Of a stretch of DNA of 64,000 nucleotides, positions 41,113 to 49,466 are shown in pieces. Under the pieces are notes generated by a model. It saw only the letters and a program-made list of their open reading frames with translations. It was not told the origin of the DNA and did not search any database. The stretch comes from Deltaproteobacteria bacterium (GTDB lineage Bacteria; UBA10199; JACPAL01; JAHFST01): positions 62,001-126,000 of the forward strand of contig JAHFST010000004.1 of the NCBI GenBank assembly GCA_023265625.1, given 5' to 3'. Within the stretch, counting starts at the first letter, position 1, and every line of letters begins with the position of its first letter. Made by a program: the position numbers and the translations under genes.

Positions 41113-43534
41113 CCTTCTCAGCCAACTTCGCCACCGCCTTCACCTTCTCACCCTCTTCGAGGTGGATCAACCTCACGCCTTGGGTGTTGCGCCCTTGCGT
41201 GGAGATCTCCTTGACCTTGAGCCGGATGATCTTACCGCGGTCGGTGATGATCATGATGTCGTCCTCGTCAGTGACCTGTAGGGCCTTCACCACCGAGCCA
41301 TTACGCTCCGTGGTCTTCATCGTGATAATGCCGGACCCGCCACGCCCCTGGACCCGATACTCCGCAGTTTCGGTCCGCTTCCCATAACCATTTTCTGCCA
41401 CACTGAGGAGCGTGGCACCCTCGCGCATCACTTCCAAGGAAACCACCTCGTCTCCCTTACCCAAATCAATCCCTCGCACCCCCACGGCCTGTCGGCCCAT
41501 TGGGCGCGTTTCATCTTCGTGGAAGCGAATGGCCTGCCCATCCTTGGTGGCCAAAAAGAGGTCCTCCTTGCCTTCCGTCACCGTGACCTGAATCAAGGAA
41601 TCCCCCTCATCAATGCCTAAGGCAATCAAACCGGAATTGCGCGGGTTGGAATAGGCCGAAAGCTCCGTCTTTTTGACCGTGCCATGCTTCGTCGCAAACA
41701 CCAAAAACCGATCCTGCGCAAATTCCTTCACGGGCAACACGGCCGCCACCTTTTCGTCGGAGGCCATTTGCACCATATTGACAATCGGCTTTCCCTTGGT
41801 GGCGCGCCCCGCCAACGGGAGTTCGTGCACCTTGAGCCAATACACCTTGCCCGCGGTGCTGAAGATCAAGACATAACTGTGGGTGGAGGCGATGAAAAGA
41901 TTGCTGACAAAATCCTCTTCCCGAGTGGTCATCCCCGACTTGCCATGGCCACCACGACGTTGCGCCCGGTACAGGCTGATCGGATTGCGCTTGATATAGC
42001 CTTGGTGCGAAATCGTAACCACCATCTCCTCTTCGGTAATCAGGTCCTCCACCGAGAGATCTTGTGTCCGGCCTTGAATCTCACTCCGCCGCTCATCGCC
42101 GTAATTCTTTTGCACTTCTTCCAGTTCCTCGGAAACAATTTTGAAAATCAGCGCCTCACTCTTCAAGATTTCCCGATACTTTGCGATCAATTTTTGAATT
42201 TCCTCATATTCCTCGACGATCTTCTCCCTCTCGAGGGCCGTCAGGCGATGCAATCTTAAATCAAGAATCGCTTGGGCCTGTAATTCCGAAAGCTCGAATC
42301 GCTTCATCAAGCCATCGCGGGCCTCCAACGGACTATTCGACTTCTTAATGAGGGCAATGACCTCGTCAATATTTTCCACCGCAATCTTCAAACCTTCCAA
42401 GATGTGGGCCCGTTTCTCCGCCTCACGCAGCTCAAAGGCCGTCCGACGCAGCACCACTTCTTTGCGGTGTTCAATGAAGATGAGCAGGGCGTCTTTGAGA
42501 TTGAGGGTCTTAGGCTGCCCCCCGACAATCGCCAGCATGATCACCCCAAAACTCGACTGCATCGCCGTATGCTTGTAGAGCTGATTCAAGACCACCTGGG
42601 CCACCACGCCCTTCTTCAACTCCACCACAATACGCATGCCGTCCTTATCCGACTCATCACGCAGGTCGGAAATCCCCTCCACCTTCCCTTCACGATGAAG
42701 TTCGGCAATCTTTTCAATCAGTTTGGCCTTATTGACCTGGAACGGAATCTCGGAAATGATGACGTTTTCTCGATCCCCCTTGGCCACCGGCTCGATCATC
42801 ACCCGCGCCCGCATCTGGATGATCCCCTTACCCGTCTCATAGGCCTCTTTGATGCCATCACGGCCGTAGATGAAGCCGCCCGTCGGAAAATCGGGCCCGG
42901 GAATTAACTTCATGAGATCCGCAATCGTCGTCTCGCGGTTTTTGATCAAGAGAAGGCAACCATTGATGATTTCTCTTAAATTGTGCGGTGGGATCTTGGT
43001 CGACATCCCGACGGCGATCCCATCGGACCCGTTAATCAACAAATTGGGGATACGAGAGGGCAACACCACGGGCTCCACCGTGGAATCATCATAGTTGGGG
43101 ATGAAATCGACCGTTTCCTTGTCAATATCGGCCAACATATCCTCGGCCAACTTGGTCAGACGCGCCTCAGTATAACGATAGGCCGCCGCCGGGTCACCAT
43201 CGACAGAACCAAAATTGCCTTGGCCATCGATGAGCGGATAGCGCATATTCCATTCCTGGGCCATACGCACCAAGGCATCATAAACCGCCAAGTCCCCGTG
43301 AGGATGGTACTTTTTCAGCACCTCCCCGACCACACCGGCGCACTTAGAGTAACGCTTATTGGAGAGCAGGCCTTCGCGAAACATGGCGTAGAGGATACGA
43401 CGATGGACCGGCTTCAACCCATCCCGAGCATCCGGGATCGCTCGCCCCACGATGACGCTCATCGCATAGGCTAAATAGCTTTCTCGCGTCTCGTCTTCAA
43501 TATTAACGGGGATGATTTCAGCCGACTTGGGCAT
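41099..43534 (-). CDS. gyrA: DNA gyrase subunit A
   Basis: An 811-residue subunit. The breakage-reunion domain has RDGLKPVHRRILYAM and the catalytic Tyr121 in AAYRYTEARL; the C-terminal DNA-wrapping domain has the GyrA box QRRGGHGKSG, which separates it from ParC. At the quinolone-determining position equal to E. coli Ser83 the residue is Leu82 (HPHGDLAVYD). The start at 43534 gives the usual PKSAEIIPVNIEDETRESYL N-terminus; the frame opens further up at 43555. gyrB is not in the window. Confidence 0.96.
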   Translation of the reverse strand: MPKSAEIIPVNIEDETRESYLAYAMSVIVGRAIPDARDGLKPVHRRILYAMFREGLLSNKRYSKCAGVVGEVLKKYHPHGDLAVYDALVRMAQEWNMRYPLIDGQGNFGSVDGDPAAAYRYTEARLTKLAEDMLADIDKETVDFIPNYDDSTVEPVVLPSRIPNLLINGSDGIAVGMSTKIPPHNLREIINGCLLLIKNRETTIADLMKLIPGPDFPTGGFIYGRDGIKEAYETGKGIIQMRARVMIEPVAKGDRENVIISEIPFQVNKAKLIEKIAELHREGKVEGISDLRDESDKDGMRIVVELKKGVVAQVVLNQLYKHTAMQSSFGVIMLAIVGGQPKTLNLKDALLIFIEHRKEVVLRRTAFELREAEKRAHILEGLKIAVENIDEVIALIKKSNSPLEARDGLMKRFELSELQAQAILDLRLHRLTALEREKIVEEYEEIQKLIAKYREILKSEALIFKIVSEELEEVQKNYGDERRSEIQGRTQDLSVEDLITEEEMVVTISHQGYIKRNPISLYRAQRRGGHGKSGMTTREEDFVSNLFIASTHSYVLIFSTAGKVYWLKVHELPLAGRATKGKPIVNMVQMASDEKVAAVLPVKEFAQDRFLVFATKHGTVKKTELSAYSNPRNSGLIALGIDEGDSLIQVTVTEGKEDLFLATKDGQAIRFHEDETRPMGRQAVGVRGIDLGKGDEVVSLEVMREGATLLSVAENGYGKRTETAEYRVQGRGGSGIITMKTTERNGSVVKALQVTDEDDIMIITDRGKIIRLKVKEISTQGRNTQGVRLIHLEEGEKVKAVAKLAEKDEGE

Positions 43535-43593
43535 AGGAGCGATGGAAACTCTCAAATGGGGCCTAAAAAGTCAATCAAATCTCTTTTTTTGTA

Positions 43594-43623
43594 TTGACTT
43601 TATTTTGGAAGTGCTAATATACG
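43594..43623 (+). promoter_or_regulatory. promoter of the HU gene
   Basis: TTGACT (43594-43599) and TATACG (43618-43623), 18 bases apart; TAATAT three bases earlier is an alternative -10. The transcript would have a ~110-base GC-rich leader with a GGCTTGGCGGGTTGGCCGGT stretch, and a GAGGGGGGTG ribosome binding site. Confidence 0.6.
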
Positions 43624-43734
43624 CCGACTTGCTGGCCGTGTGATCCGCTAAGCCTTTTTTGATAGGGCTTGGCGGGTTGGCCGGTGGGTTTAAATAGGTT
43701 TCATCAAACGTCAACCGAGGGGGGGTGATTCAAG

Positions 43735-44007
43735 ATGACCAAAGCTGGATTAATCGCGTCGGTAGCAAAAGAGTGCAAGATCTCCAAGGCGATCGCGGAG
43801 AAGACCCTGAATTCTGTCACGAGCAACATCACCAAGGCATTAAAAAAGAAGGACAAGCTGACCCTGACAGGTTTCGGGACCTTTTCGGTGGCGAAGCGCA
43901 AGGCTCGGGTGGGGAGAAATCCTCAGACCGGTGCTGAGATCACGATCAAGGCTTGTATTGTTCCTAAGTTCAAGCCCGGTAAGGAGTTGAAGAAGGCGGT
44001 TTCGTAA
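43735..44007 (+). CDS. HU-family DNA-binding protein
   Basis: A 90-residue HU/IHF protein of normal length. It shows MTKAGLIASVAKECKISKAIAEKTL, the hinge LTGFGTFSVAKRKARVGRNPQTGAEI with the Pro-containing arm, and the C-terminal PKFKPGKELKKAV. It bends and compacts DNA as a dimer. It has its own promoter and a terminator directly after it. Together with the histone-fold protein at 643 it gives two nucleoid-type proteins in this window. Confidence 0.95.
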   Translation: MTKAGLIASVAKECKISKAIAEKTLNSVTSNITKALKKKDKLTLTGFGTFSVAKRKARVGRNPQTGAEITIKACIVPKFKPGKELKKAVS

Positions 44008-44044
44008 GAAACGACCTTTTGATGTGAGGGAGCTGCAAAATTTA

Positions 44045-44077
44045 ACCCCTCCTGGCGATCCCAGGAGGGGTTTTTTT
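44045..44077 (+). terminator. Rho-independent terminator of the HU gene
   Basis: CCCCTCCTGG, a CGAT loop and CCAGGAGGGG, followed by seven T. The stem is perfect over ten base pairs. The ATG of the next gene comes directly after the T run, and AGGAGGGG of the right arm is at ribosome-binding distance. Confidence 0.92.
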
Positions 44078-44995
44078 ATGAAAATACTCGTCCTGTTAAA
44101 TCGATTTGAGGGATACAATTTTCACCACGATACCTCCCATCTCTTGATGTACGAGTCGTATCAAAGAGGTCATGAAGTTTTTTATGGCACCTTCGACGGG
44201 CTCTCGTACCTAGGCGTACCACAGGTGAGCTGCCAACCGGTTCAAGTCCGGCTAACGGCGCCCTATTTTGAGTTTGGTGCGGAGATATCGCTCGCCTTAA
44301 CCGATTTTCAAGCCATCTTGATTCGCCCTGATCCTCCCGTGGATGCCGCTTATCATTATGCCATGCAGCTGCTGAGTTTATTGCCGGCGCATCAGGTCAT
44401 GCTAAATCCCCCTGCCGTCTTGCGTGATTTCAATGAAAAACTCATCATCTTGCAGTTTCCCCAGTGGATACCCAAGACCCTCGTCTCGTCACGCATCGAA
44501 GAAATTCGCAACTTCCACACCAAAGTTGGCAACAAGATCATCCTAAAACCGCTGAATGGTTTTGCCGGGCAGGGTGTTCAGGTGTATGGCCCAGGAGAAT
44601 CCCCCCTCTTGCCTGCCTCACTGCCCATCATGGCTCAAGAGTTCCTCCCCGCCATTCACGCCGGAGAAAAGCGACTCTTTTTTCTTGAGGATCGGGTCTT
44701 GGCAGTGTTACTCAAGATTCCGCTACCGGGGAAGTTTTTGGCCAACCCGGATCAAGGCGCCAAGCTTGCCACTTGCACCTTGACCGATCGGGAACAACGC
44801 ATCGCAACCGATTTAGGCGTTTTCTTTAAAAAGCAGGGAATCTTCCTGGCAGGGGTGGATCTGATTGGGGAACATCTCACGGAGATCAACATCACCAGTC
44901 CGGGACTTTTATGGGAGTTAAATGAAGCCTATCAAGCCCACTTTGAGCAGGATATTATGGATGCCTTGCACCGTCGTTGCCAAAATCCGACTTAA
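44078..44995 (+). CDS. ATP-grasp protein related to glutathione synthetase
   Basis: A 305-residue protein. It follows the prokaryotic GshB layout: an N-terminal domain (KILVLLNRFEGYNFHHDTSHLLMYESYQRGHEV, shown here in part: KILVLLNRFEGYN), NPPAVLRDFNEKLIILQFP, the ATP-grasp IILKPLNGFAGQGVQVYG, AGEKRLFFLEDRVLAV and the metal-binding GVDLIGEHLTEINITSPG. Ligation of a carboxylate to an amine is expected; the glutathione assignment is unsure since key substrate residues cannot be checked by eye. The start lies directly on the HU terminator. Confidence 0.8.
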   Translation: MKILVLLNRFEGYNFHHDTSHLLMYESYQRGHEVFYGTFDGLSYLGVPQVSCQPVQVRLTAPYFEFGAEISLALTDFQAILIRPDPPVDAAYHYAMQLLSLLPAHQVMLNPPAVLRDFNEKLIILQFPQWIPKTLVSSRIEEIRNFHTKVGNKIILKPLNGFAGQGVQVYGPGESPLLPASLPIMAQEFLPAIHAGEKRLFFLEDRVLAVLLKIPLPGKFLANPDQGAKLATCTLTDREQRIATDLGVFFKKQGIFLAGVDLIGEHLTEINITSPGLLWELNEAYQAHFEQDIMDALHRRCQNPT

Positions 44996-46187
44996 TGGCA
45001 TTAAGATCTTTGCCTCTTGCCTCTTGCTTCTTGCTTCTGCTCCAATCCAAGCCTGGAACGGCACGGATCATCACGCCATGGGTCACATCCCCTTGGAAGC
45101 CGTGGCCCAAGACTGGGAATTGAAAACTCCTTGTCCGATTCGCCCCATCAATTCGCTACTAGAAAAATTAGGCCAGTTGGAACCCAGTCTGGGTGATCTT
45201 TGGCATTTATCGGATTTCATCAAGATCAATCCAGCGGTCGCTTGGGAGCAGTTGTTTCCAGAGGAGTTGGGGCGTACCAGCATCACCCCCTTGGAGATCT
45301 TGCAACTCCACTCCACCGACCCGGACGATGGCCGGGATCAAAATCTCTTGATCCGAGACGCCCGTGGCAATCCTCACTTCGCCTTTGCCGATCAGCTTTG
45401 GTTTGGCTCACTCCTCGGGGGGAATTCGCAGGCCTTCCGTCATTTGGAGAAACCACCCTTCTCTTGGTCGAACCGCCAGGCCACCTTTGGTTTTCCATTT
45501 CGGGCGGTTGGGGAAGCTACCAGCCGGGCGGAGATTTATTATCAACTGGCTCGGCTGGCCTTTGAACTAGGAGAAGACTATTGGGGCTGGCGTTTTCTGG
45601 CCGGTTCCTTTCACTATCTACAAGACCTCCACAATCCTTACCATTCCGGACAGATTACCCCTAAACTCTTAAGAAAAGGCTGGAAGGCCTATTGGAGTTG
45701 GGGAAGAAAAGGGCACAAGGAATTATTCGCCACCTTCGCGCACATTGTCTCCAACTCCCACCGTTTTATGGAAACCTATTTGGAAAAAAATCCCAACTAT
45801 GCCCCGCTCAAGGGGACGGATACTGTCGACCTTCCGTCAATTCATGAACTGGCCCTGCTAAGTCGAGACAGCTCCAACAAACTTTTCCCGGCCCTAACCG
45901 AGGCGGTGGGAGAGATCACTGATGAACGTTTGGAAGGTCCCCATCTCTTCAATTCAGAACGGGAACCCTACGATGACCCCATGCCCTATGTCTTTCACGG
46001 CCCCAACTTCGACAAGGCCCAAGCCATCATCCAAGGCATTGTCCAAGACCGTTTCGCCGCCACGGGGCGAGTGCTGCGAACCGAAGTTAAATTAATATTG
46101 CAGGACCGCTCCATTAAGGAAGACCCAAAGTTAATCCTACAAACCATCGAAACCCTAGTGTCCCTCCACCCAGCCATCGAGCCGTAA
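44961..46187 (+). CDS. exported zinc-dependent phospholipase C / S1-P1-like protein
   Basis: A 408-residue protein. A signal peptide (IKIFASCLLLLASAPIQA) is followed by a mature N-terminal Trp (WNGTDHHAMG), as in zinc phospholipases C and P1 nucleases where this Trp binds zinc. FLAGSFHYLQDLHNPYHSG matches the HxxxD...H zinc motif, and KELFATFAHIVSNSHRFMET adds further His. It would act on phosphoesters outside the cytoplasm; lipid versus nucleic acid cannot be told. The ATG at 44961 overlaps the end of the ATP-grasp gene by 35 bases. Confidence 0.7.
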   Translation: MPCTVVAKIRLNGIKIFASCLLLLASAPIQAWNGTDHHAMGHIPLEAVAQDWELKTPCPIRPINSLLEKLGQLEPSLGDLWHLSDFIKINPAVAWEQLFPEELGRTSITPLEILQLHSTDPDDGRDQNLLIRDARGNPHFAFADQLWFGSLLGGNSQAFRHLEKPPFSWSNRQATFGFPFRAVGEATSRAEIYYQLARLAFELGEDYWGWRFLAGSFHYLQDLHNPYHSGQITPKLLRKGWKAYWSWGRKGHKELFATFAHIVSNSHRFMETYLEKNPNYAPLKGTDTVDLPSIHELALLSRDSSNKLFPALTEAVGEITDERLEGPHLFNSEREPYDDPMPYVFHGPNFDKAQAIIQGIVQDRFAATGRVLRTEVKLILQDRSIKEDPKLILQTIETLVSLHPAIEP

Positions 46188-46217
46188 CCAAGACGAAGGT
46201 TCGAAATTCGGTCGCCA

Positions 46218-46236
46218 CCGTCCGAATTTCGGACGG
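46218..46236. repeat. perfect palindrome upstream of the RAYT gene
   Basis: CCGTCCGAA, one T, TTCGGACGG. A related GTTCGAAATTCGG lies 17-25 bases to its left. It may be a recognition hairpin of the transposase encoded just downstream, or the terminator of the preceding gene. Confidence 0.7.
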
Positions 46237-46314
46237 TTTCTTCCAACTTGTCATGCTAACCCATTGTTTTCTCGTCTTCTCCAATTTGGCCCGAAATTTG
46301 CTTTAGTCTTGACC

Positions 46315-47019
46315 ATGGCTTCTCTACCCCGATCCGCTATCCTAGAAGATAACTCCTGTTTCCATGTCACTTGGCAATGTCATAATCAGGACCGGTTACT
46401 GAAAGAATCTTGGGCAAAACAACTCTACTACAATCTCTTGTTACACTACAAAGACCGTTACCAAATCCAGATCTACTCTTACTGCCTAATGGATAATCAC
46501 CCTCACCTCTCGGGACATTTGAATTCGCTTCGTGACTTCTCCGACTTCTTTAGGGTCGTGAATGCCCGCTTCGCTAGACTCTACAACAAACATGTCAAAC
46601 GCAGGGGGCAGGTCGTCATGGACCGATTCAAATCGCCTATGATTCAAACTGATAAACACTTATTAGAAGTTATGCGTTACATCGACCTCAACCCAAAGCG
46701 TGCCGGAAAGGTCTTTCATCCTGATGATAATCAATTCTCCTCCTATCGCTACTATGCACACGGAGAGAACGACCCCCTCATCACACCAGCACCTTCTTAC
46801 CTCACCCTCGGCAACACCCCAGAACAACGTCAATCTGAATATCGTGCACTCGTGGAGCATCTGCTCCAAAATGACTGGAAAAATAAACAGCCCTACTCTT
46901 CACAACCCTTCATCGGTAATCCCGATTGGGTTCTGCATAAAAGCAAACAATTAGATCAGATCTACCAGCAGAAAATTGCCAACTGGAAACAACGCTATAG
47001 AGAACGATTCGGAACCTAG
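46315..47019 (+). CDS. REP-associated tyrosine transposase (RAYT, Y1 family)
   Basis: A 234-residue single-strand transposase of the IS200-like Y1 group. It begins LPRSAILEDNSCFHVTWQCHN and has the HUH-type motif in YSYCLMDNHPHLSGHL (His-x-His), then RRGQVVMDRFKSPMI and the tyrosine helix LLEVMRYIDLNPKRAG. Length and lack of terminal IS structures fit the REP-associated subgroup. The His pair reads HPH where HVH is usual, which should preserve metal binding. No second copy is in the window. Confidence 0.9.
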   Translation: MASLPRSAILEDNSCFHVTWQCHNQDRLLKESWAKQLYYNLLLHYKDRYQIQIYSYCLMDNHPHLSGHLNSLRDFSDFFRVVNARFARLYNKHVKRRGQVVMDRFKSPMIQTDKHLLEVMRYIDLNPKRAGKVFHPDDNQFSSYRYYAHGENDPLITPAPSYLTLGNTPEQRQSEYRALVEHLLQNDWKNKQPYSSQPFIGNPDWVLHKSKQLDQIYQQKIANWKQRYRERFGT

Positions 47020-47256
47020 GAAACCTTTTCAAAAAATAAAAATTAAAGTCAAAGAGACGGGTGTGTCTACGACAAGCTTAGATCAAGACATTTAACGTTA
47101 TTGGCATGTCTTCATGGCCAATTAATCAATAGTGAGGGTCATTTTTTCAATTAACCTATCGTTCTACGACTCTCAAAACTGTGATCGAAATAAATTGGAG
47201 GGAAAAAGATCAACTTAAAATAGAAACTCCGTCTTGAGCTCCGTCTTCAAACCAAC
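47020..47256. other. 237-base intergenic region with CTCCGTCTTCAAA repeats
   Basis: AT-rich spacer between the RAYT gene and the convergent TatD fusion gene. It holds no ORF or RNA gene that I recognise. Near its right end ACTCCGTCTT (47226-47235) and GCTCCGTCTTCAAA (47238-47251) are inverted copies of the GAAGACGGAG repeat found around the ORF at 58728. Confidence 0.6.
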
Positions 47257-48654
47257 CTAACCCACCTCATCATAGGGGCGGACTCGGAATGAGACTCCTA
47301 GTTCTTGTTCGGCGATGTAGCGACAGGCCTCGATATCTAGTTTTGGTAGCGCCACCGCGGAGGCGACGACTTCTGGGATGTGGTTTTTGGCCTCTTGAAT
47401 GAACTCCTTTACCGCCGGGTAGGCCAATTCGCCGAACCTCGAGGGACAAATCTTGGCGTAGGTCTTGGCATCGGGGGCATTCAAGCTAATCGAGATCGCA
47501 TCGATCAGGCCCTTGAGTTCCGGTAAAATGTTGCGACCATGGACGAGATTTCCCAAACCCTCGGTGTTGAGCCGGGTCTTAACACCTTTACCTTTTAGCC
47601 AGCTGGCAATTTCTTTCAATCGATCCAAGGCCAAAGTTGGCTCACCGTAGCCACAAAAAACCACCTCTTGGTAGTGGGTCGGATCACCAATGGCATCATA
47701 AATCTCGGCACTGGGTGGCTCGTGATCCAGCTTCAAGTAGTGTCCCTTCACCATCCAGTCATCAAACTTGGGACAAAAAGCGCAGGCCAAGGTGCATTGA
47801 TTGGTAATATTCAGATAAAGGCTATTGCGAATCCGATAAGCCAGTTTGGGTCGGTCCTCGGGCCATTCGATGGGGAGGCCAAAAAGGTCACGGGCATTGC
47901 GCGCGGTGACCCTTTCGATGTCATCCAGCGTGACCCCTTGCAACTCCGCTATTTTTTGGGCGGTAAAACGAATCAAGGCGGGTTCATTGCGCTTCCCCCG
48001 TTGCGGGACCGGGGCCAAATAGGGGGCATCGGTCTCAATCAAGAAGCGATCCCGCACCAAGCCCTGGGCCACTTCATGCAACTCCGTCGCCTTGGGAAAG
48101 GTCACAATCCCGGAAAAGGAGATATAAAAACCTTTTTTTTGAATCTTCCGGGCCGTCGCTAAATTTCCCGTATAACAATGAAACACCCCGCCACACTGCC
48201 ACCCGCGCTCTTCATCGAGAATTTTGAAAATATCGTCAAACACACCCTGTGGATCCGCCTGCGATCCCCGGCAATGAATGACCAACGGTAACTTCACCCG
48301 ATGCGCCAACTGAATCAGATCACGCAACCGTTTTTCTTGTTGCTCTGGGGAATGTTCGTAGTGATAATCCAACCCAATCTCGCCAATGGCCACGACCTTC
48401 TCATCGGCCGCCAACTGCTCCAACTCCCGCAACTCACCCTCAGCCATTTTTTCAACATCATGGGGATGAACGCCAACGGCCGCAAAGATGAAGGGATATT
48501 TTTGGGCGAGCGCAACCACCTGTCGACTCGTGGCTAGATCCGTTCCCACATTGACAAAATAGGCAACGCCGACCTGACGCGCTCGTTCGATGACCTGGTC
48601 GACTTCACCTTTGAAATCGTCGAAGAATAAATGTGCGTGGGAATCGATGAGCAT
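47257..48654 (-). CDS. TatD family nuclease fused to a TatD-linked radical SAM domain
   Basis: A 465-residue fusion. Residues 1-260 are a TatD hydrolase with its metal ligands (DSHAHLFF, VAIGEIGLDYHY, LPLVIHCRGS, GVFHCYTG, IETDAPYLAP). Residues from about 270 are a radical SAM domain with the cluster motif CTLACAFC (C-x3-C-x2-C) near residue 288, then VVFCGYGEPTLALDRL, VKTRLNTEGLGN and IDAISISLNAPD. In other genomes a TatD-linked radical SAM gene lies next to tatD; here both are one chain. The nuclease should act on DNA 3' ends; the radical SAM reaction is unknown. Confidence 0.92.
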   Translation of the reverse strand: MLIDSHAHLFFDDFKGEVDQVIERARQVGVAYFVNVGTDLATSRQVVALAQKYPFIFAAVGVHPHDVEKMAEGELRELEQLAADEKVVAIGEIGLDYHYEHSPEQQEKRLRDLIQLAHRVKLPLVIHCRGSQADPQGVFDDIFKILDEERGWQCGGVFHCYTGNLATARKIQKKGFYISFSGIVTFPKATELHEVAQGLVRDRFLIETDAPYLAPVPQRGKRNEPALIRFTAQKIAELQGVTLDDIERVTARNARDLFGLPIEWPEDRPKLAYRIRNSLYLNITNQCTLACAFCPKFDDWMVKGHYLKLDHEPPSAEIYDAIGDPTHYQEVVFCGYGEPTLALDRLKEIASWLKGKGVKTRLNTEGLGNLVHGRNILPELKGLIDAISISLNAPDAKTYAKICPSRFGELAYPAVKEFIQEAKNHIPEVVASAVALPKLDIEACRYIAEQELGVSFRVRPYDEVG

Positions 48655-48657
48655 AAA

Positions 48658-48763
48658 AATCCCCCTTAATCCCCCTTTTTCAAAGGGGGAGACCCCACGA
48701 TTCCCCTTTCCTGAATTTCCCCCCTTTGAAAAAGGGGGGCAGGGGGGATTTGAGGGGGGATTT
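48658..48763. repeat. C/T-rich double-hairpin repeat, copy B4
   Basis: Starts AAATCCCCCTTAATCCCCCT and ends GGGATTTGAGGGGGGATTTA, with two inner hairpins around CTTTTTCAAAG and CTTTGAAAAAGG. It fills the gap between the ferredoxin gene and the TatD fusion gene (both minus strand). The ferredoxin stop TAA overlaps the repeat end. Confidence 0.9.
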
Positions 48764-49466
48764 ACGATTTTGCGACAATGATATCCAGGACCTTATCCTG
48801 CGCATTGTAGTTCTGTTGAATCTCTTTCGCCGGCTGACTCAAAGGAAACTCGCATAAAAACCGATCCGGAAACGAGTTGGCCACCCCGCACAGCTTGCGC
48901 ACCCGATCATCCTCCAACCAACCCTTCACCTTCAAGGTCTTGCCCTCATTGGTGAGCTGAACGTCAAACTTATAATCCGGCATCTTGTCGGGGAGGTTCC
49001 ATTTATACTTAAATCGATGTTCCGGAACCTTGGCTGGGAGGGCAAAGCGAAACAGGAACTTATCCAAGGTTTCTTCCAGTTCAAAGGCCTGGCCATATCG
49101 TTTCATCCGCTCCCACTGGCTCTCCCCATCACGCCGACTGGCCTCGGCCCAACGGATCTCCCACGGGCGATGATCGGTAATCAACGACGGATCAAGCACA
49201 GCCTCTTCCTTGTGCCCGGATGCCTTCTTCTTCCCCTCGGGCGGCGGAGGCAAGTCCCCCTTGATCAGCGAGATCGCATCAACCGGACAAATATAAATCG
49301 CATCCCAGGGATCAATCTTCCCCTTGGGGGCCTGGGCATAGGCAATCGCCCGGGTGTGATCGCCATTCATCTTAAAAATGTCAGGAAAGTCATTGCAACA
49401 AGCATCGCAGGCAATGCATGCCTCGCTGACGGCATATTCTTCCATGGGGGCGGCGGCTTCGGGCAT
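48762..49466 (-). CDS. ferredoxin fused to an Hsp20/alpha-crystallin-like domain
   Basis: The product is 234 residues. Residues 10-70 are a single 4Fe-4S ferredoxin (CIACDACC, then YICPVDAI). A charged linker follows (PPPPEGKKKASGHKEE). From about residue 145 the sequence (YKFDVQLTNEGKTLKVKGWL, SFPDRFLCEFPLSQPAKEIQ, QNYNAQDKVLDIIVAK) matches the strands of an Hsp20-type beta-sandwich, including the closing V-L-x-I-x-x-A-K. I chose the ATG at 49466, with an AAGGAG site, over 49487. Reads as a redox protein with an attached chaperone-like or protein-binding module; function unknown. Confidence 0.78.
   Translation of the reverse strand: MPEAAAPMEEYAVSEACIACDACCNDFPDIFKMNGDHTRAIAYAQAPKGKIDPWDAIYICPVDAISLIKGDLPPPPEGKKKASGHKEEAVLDPSLITDHRPWEIRWAEASRRDGESQWERMKRYGQAFELEETLDKFLFRFALPAKVPEHRFKYKWNLPDKMPDYKFDVQLTNEGKTLKVKGWLEDDRVRKLCGVANSFPDRFLCEFPLSQPAKEIQQNYNAQDKVLDIIVAKS

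Noticed and set aside
43624-43734. A riboswitch or tRNA in the HU leader
   Set aside because: The GC-rich leader has no cloverleaf, no CCA end and no aptamer core that I recognise.
46264-46314. Upstream ATG for the transposase
   Set aside because: The extra 17 residues are not part of the family and the ATG at 46315 gives the normal start.
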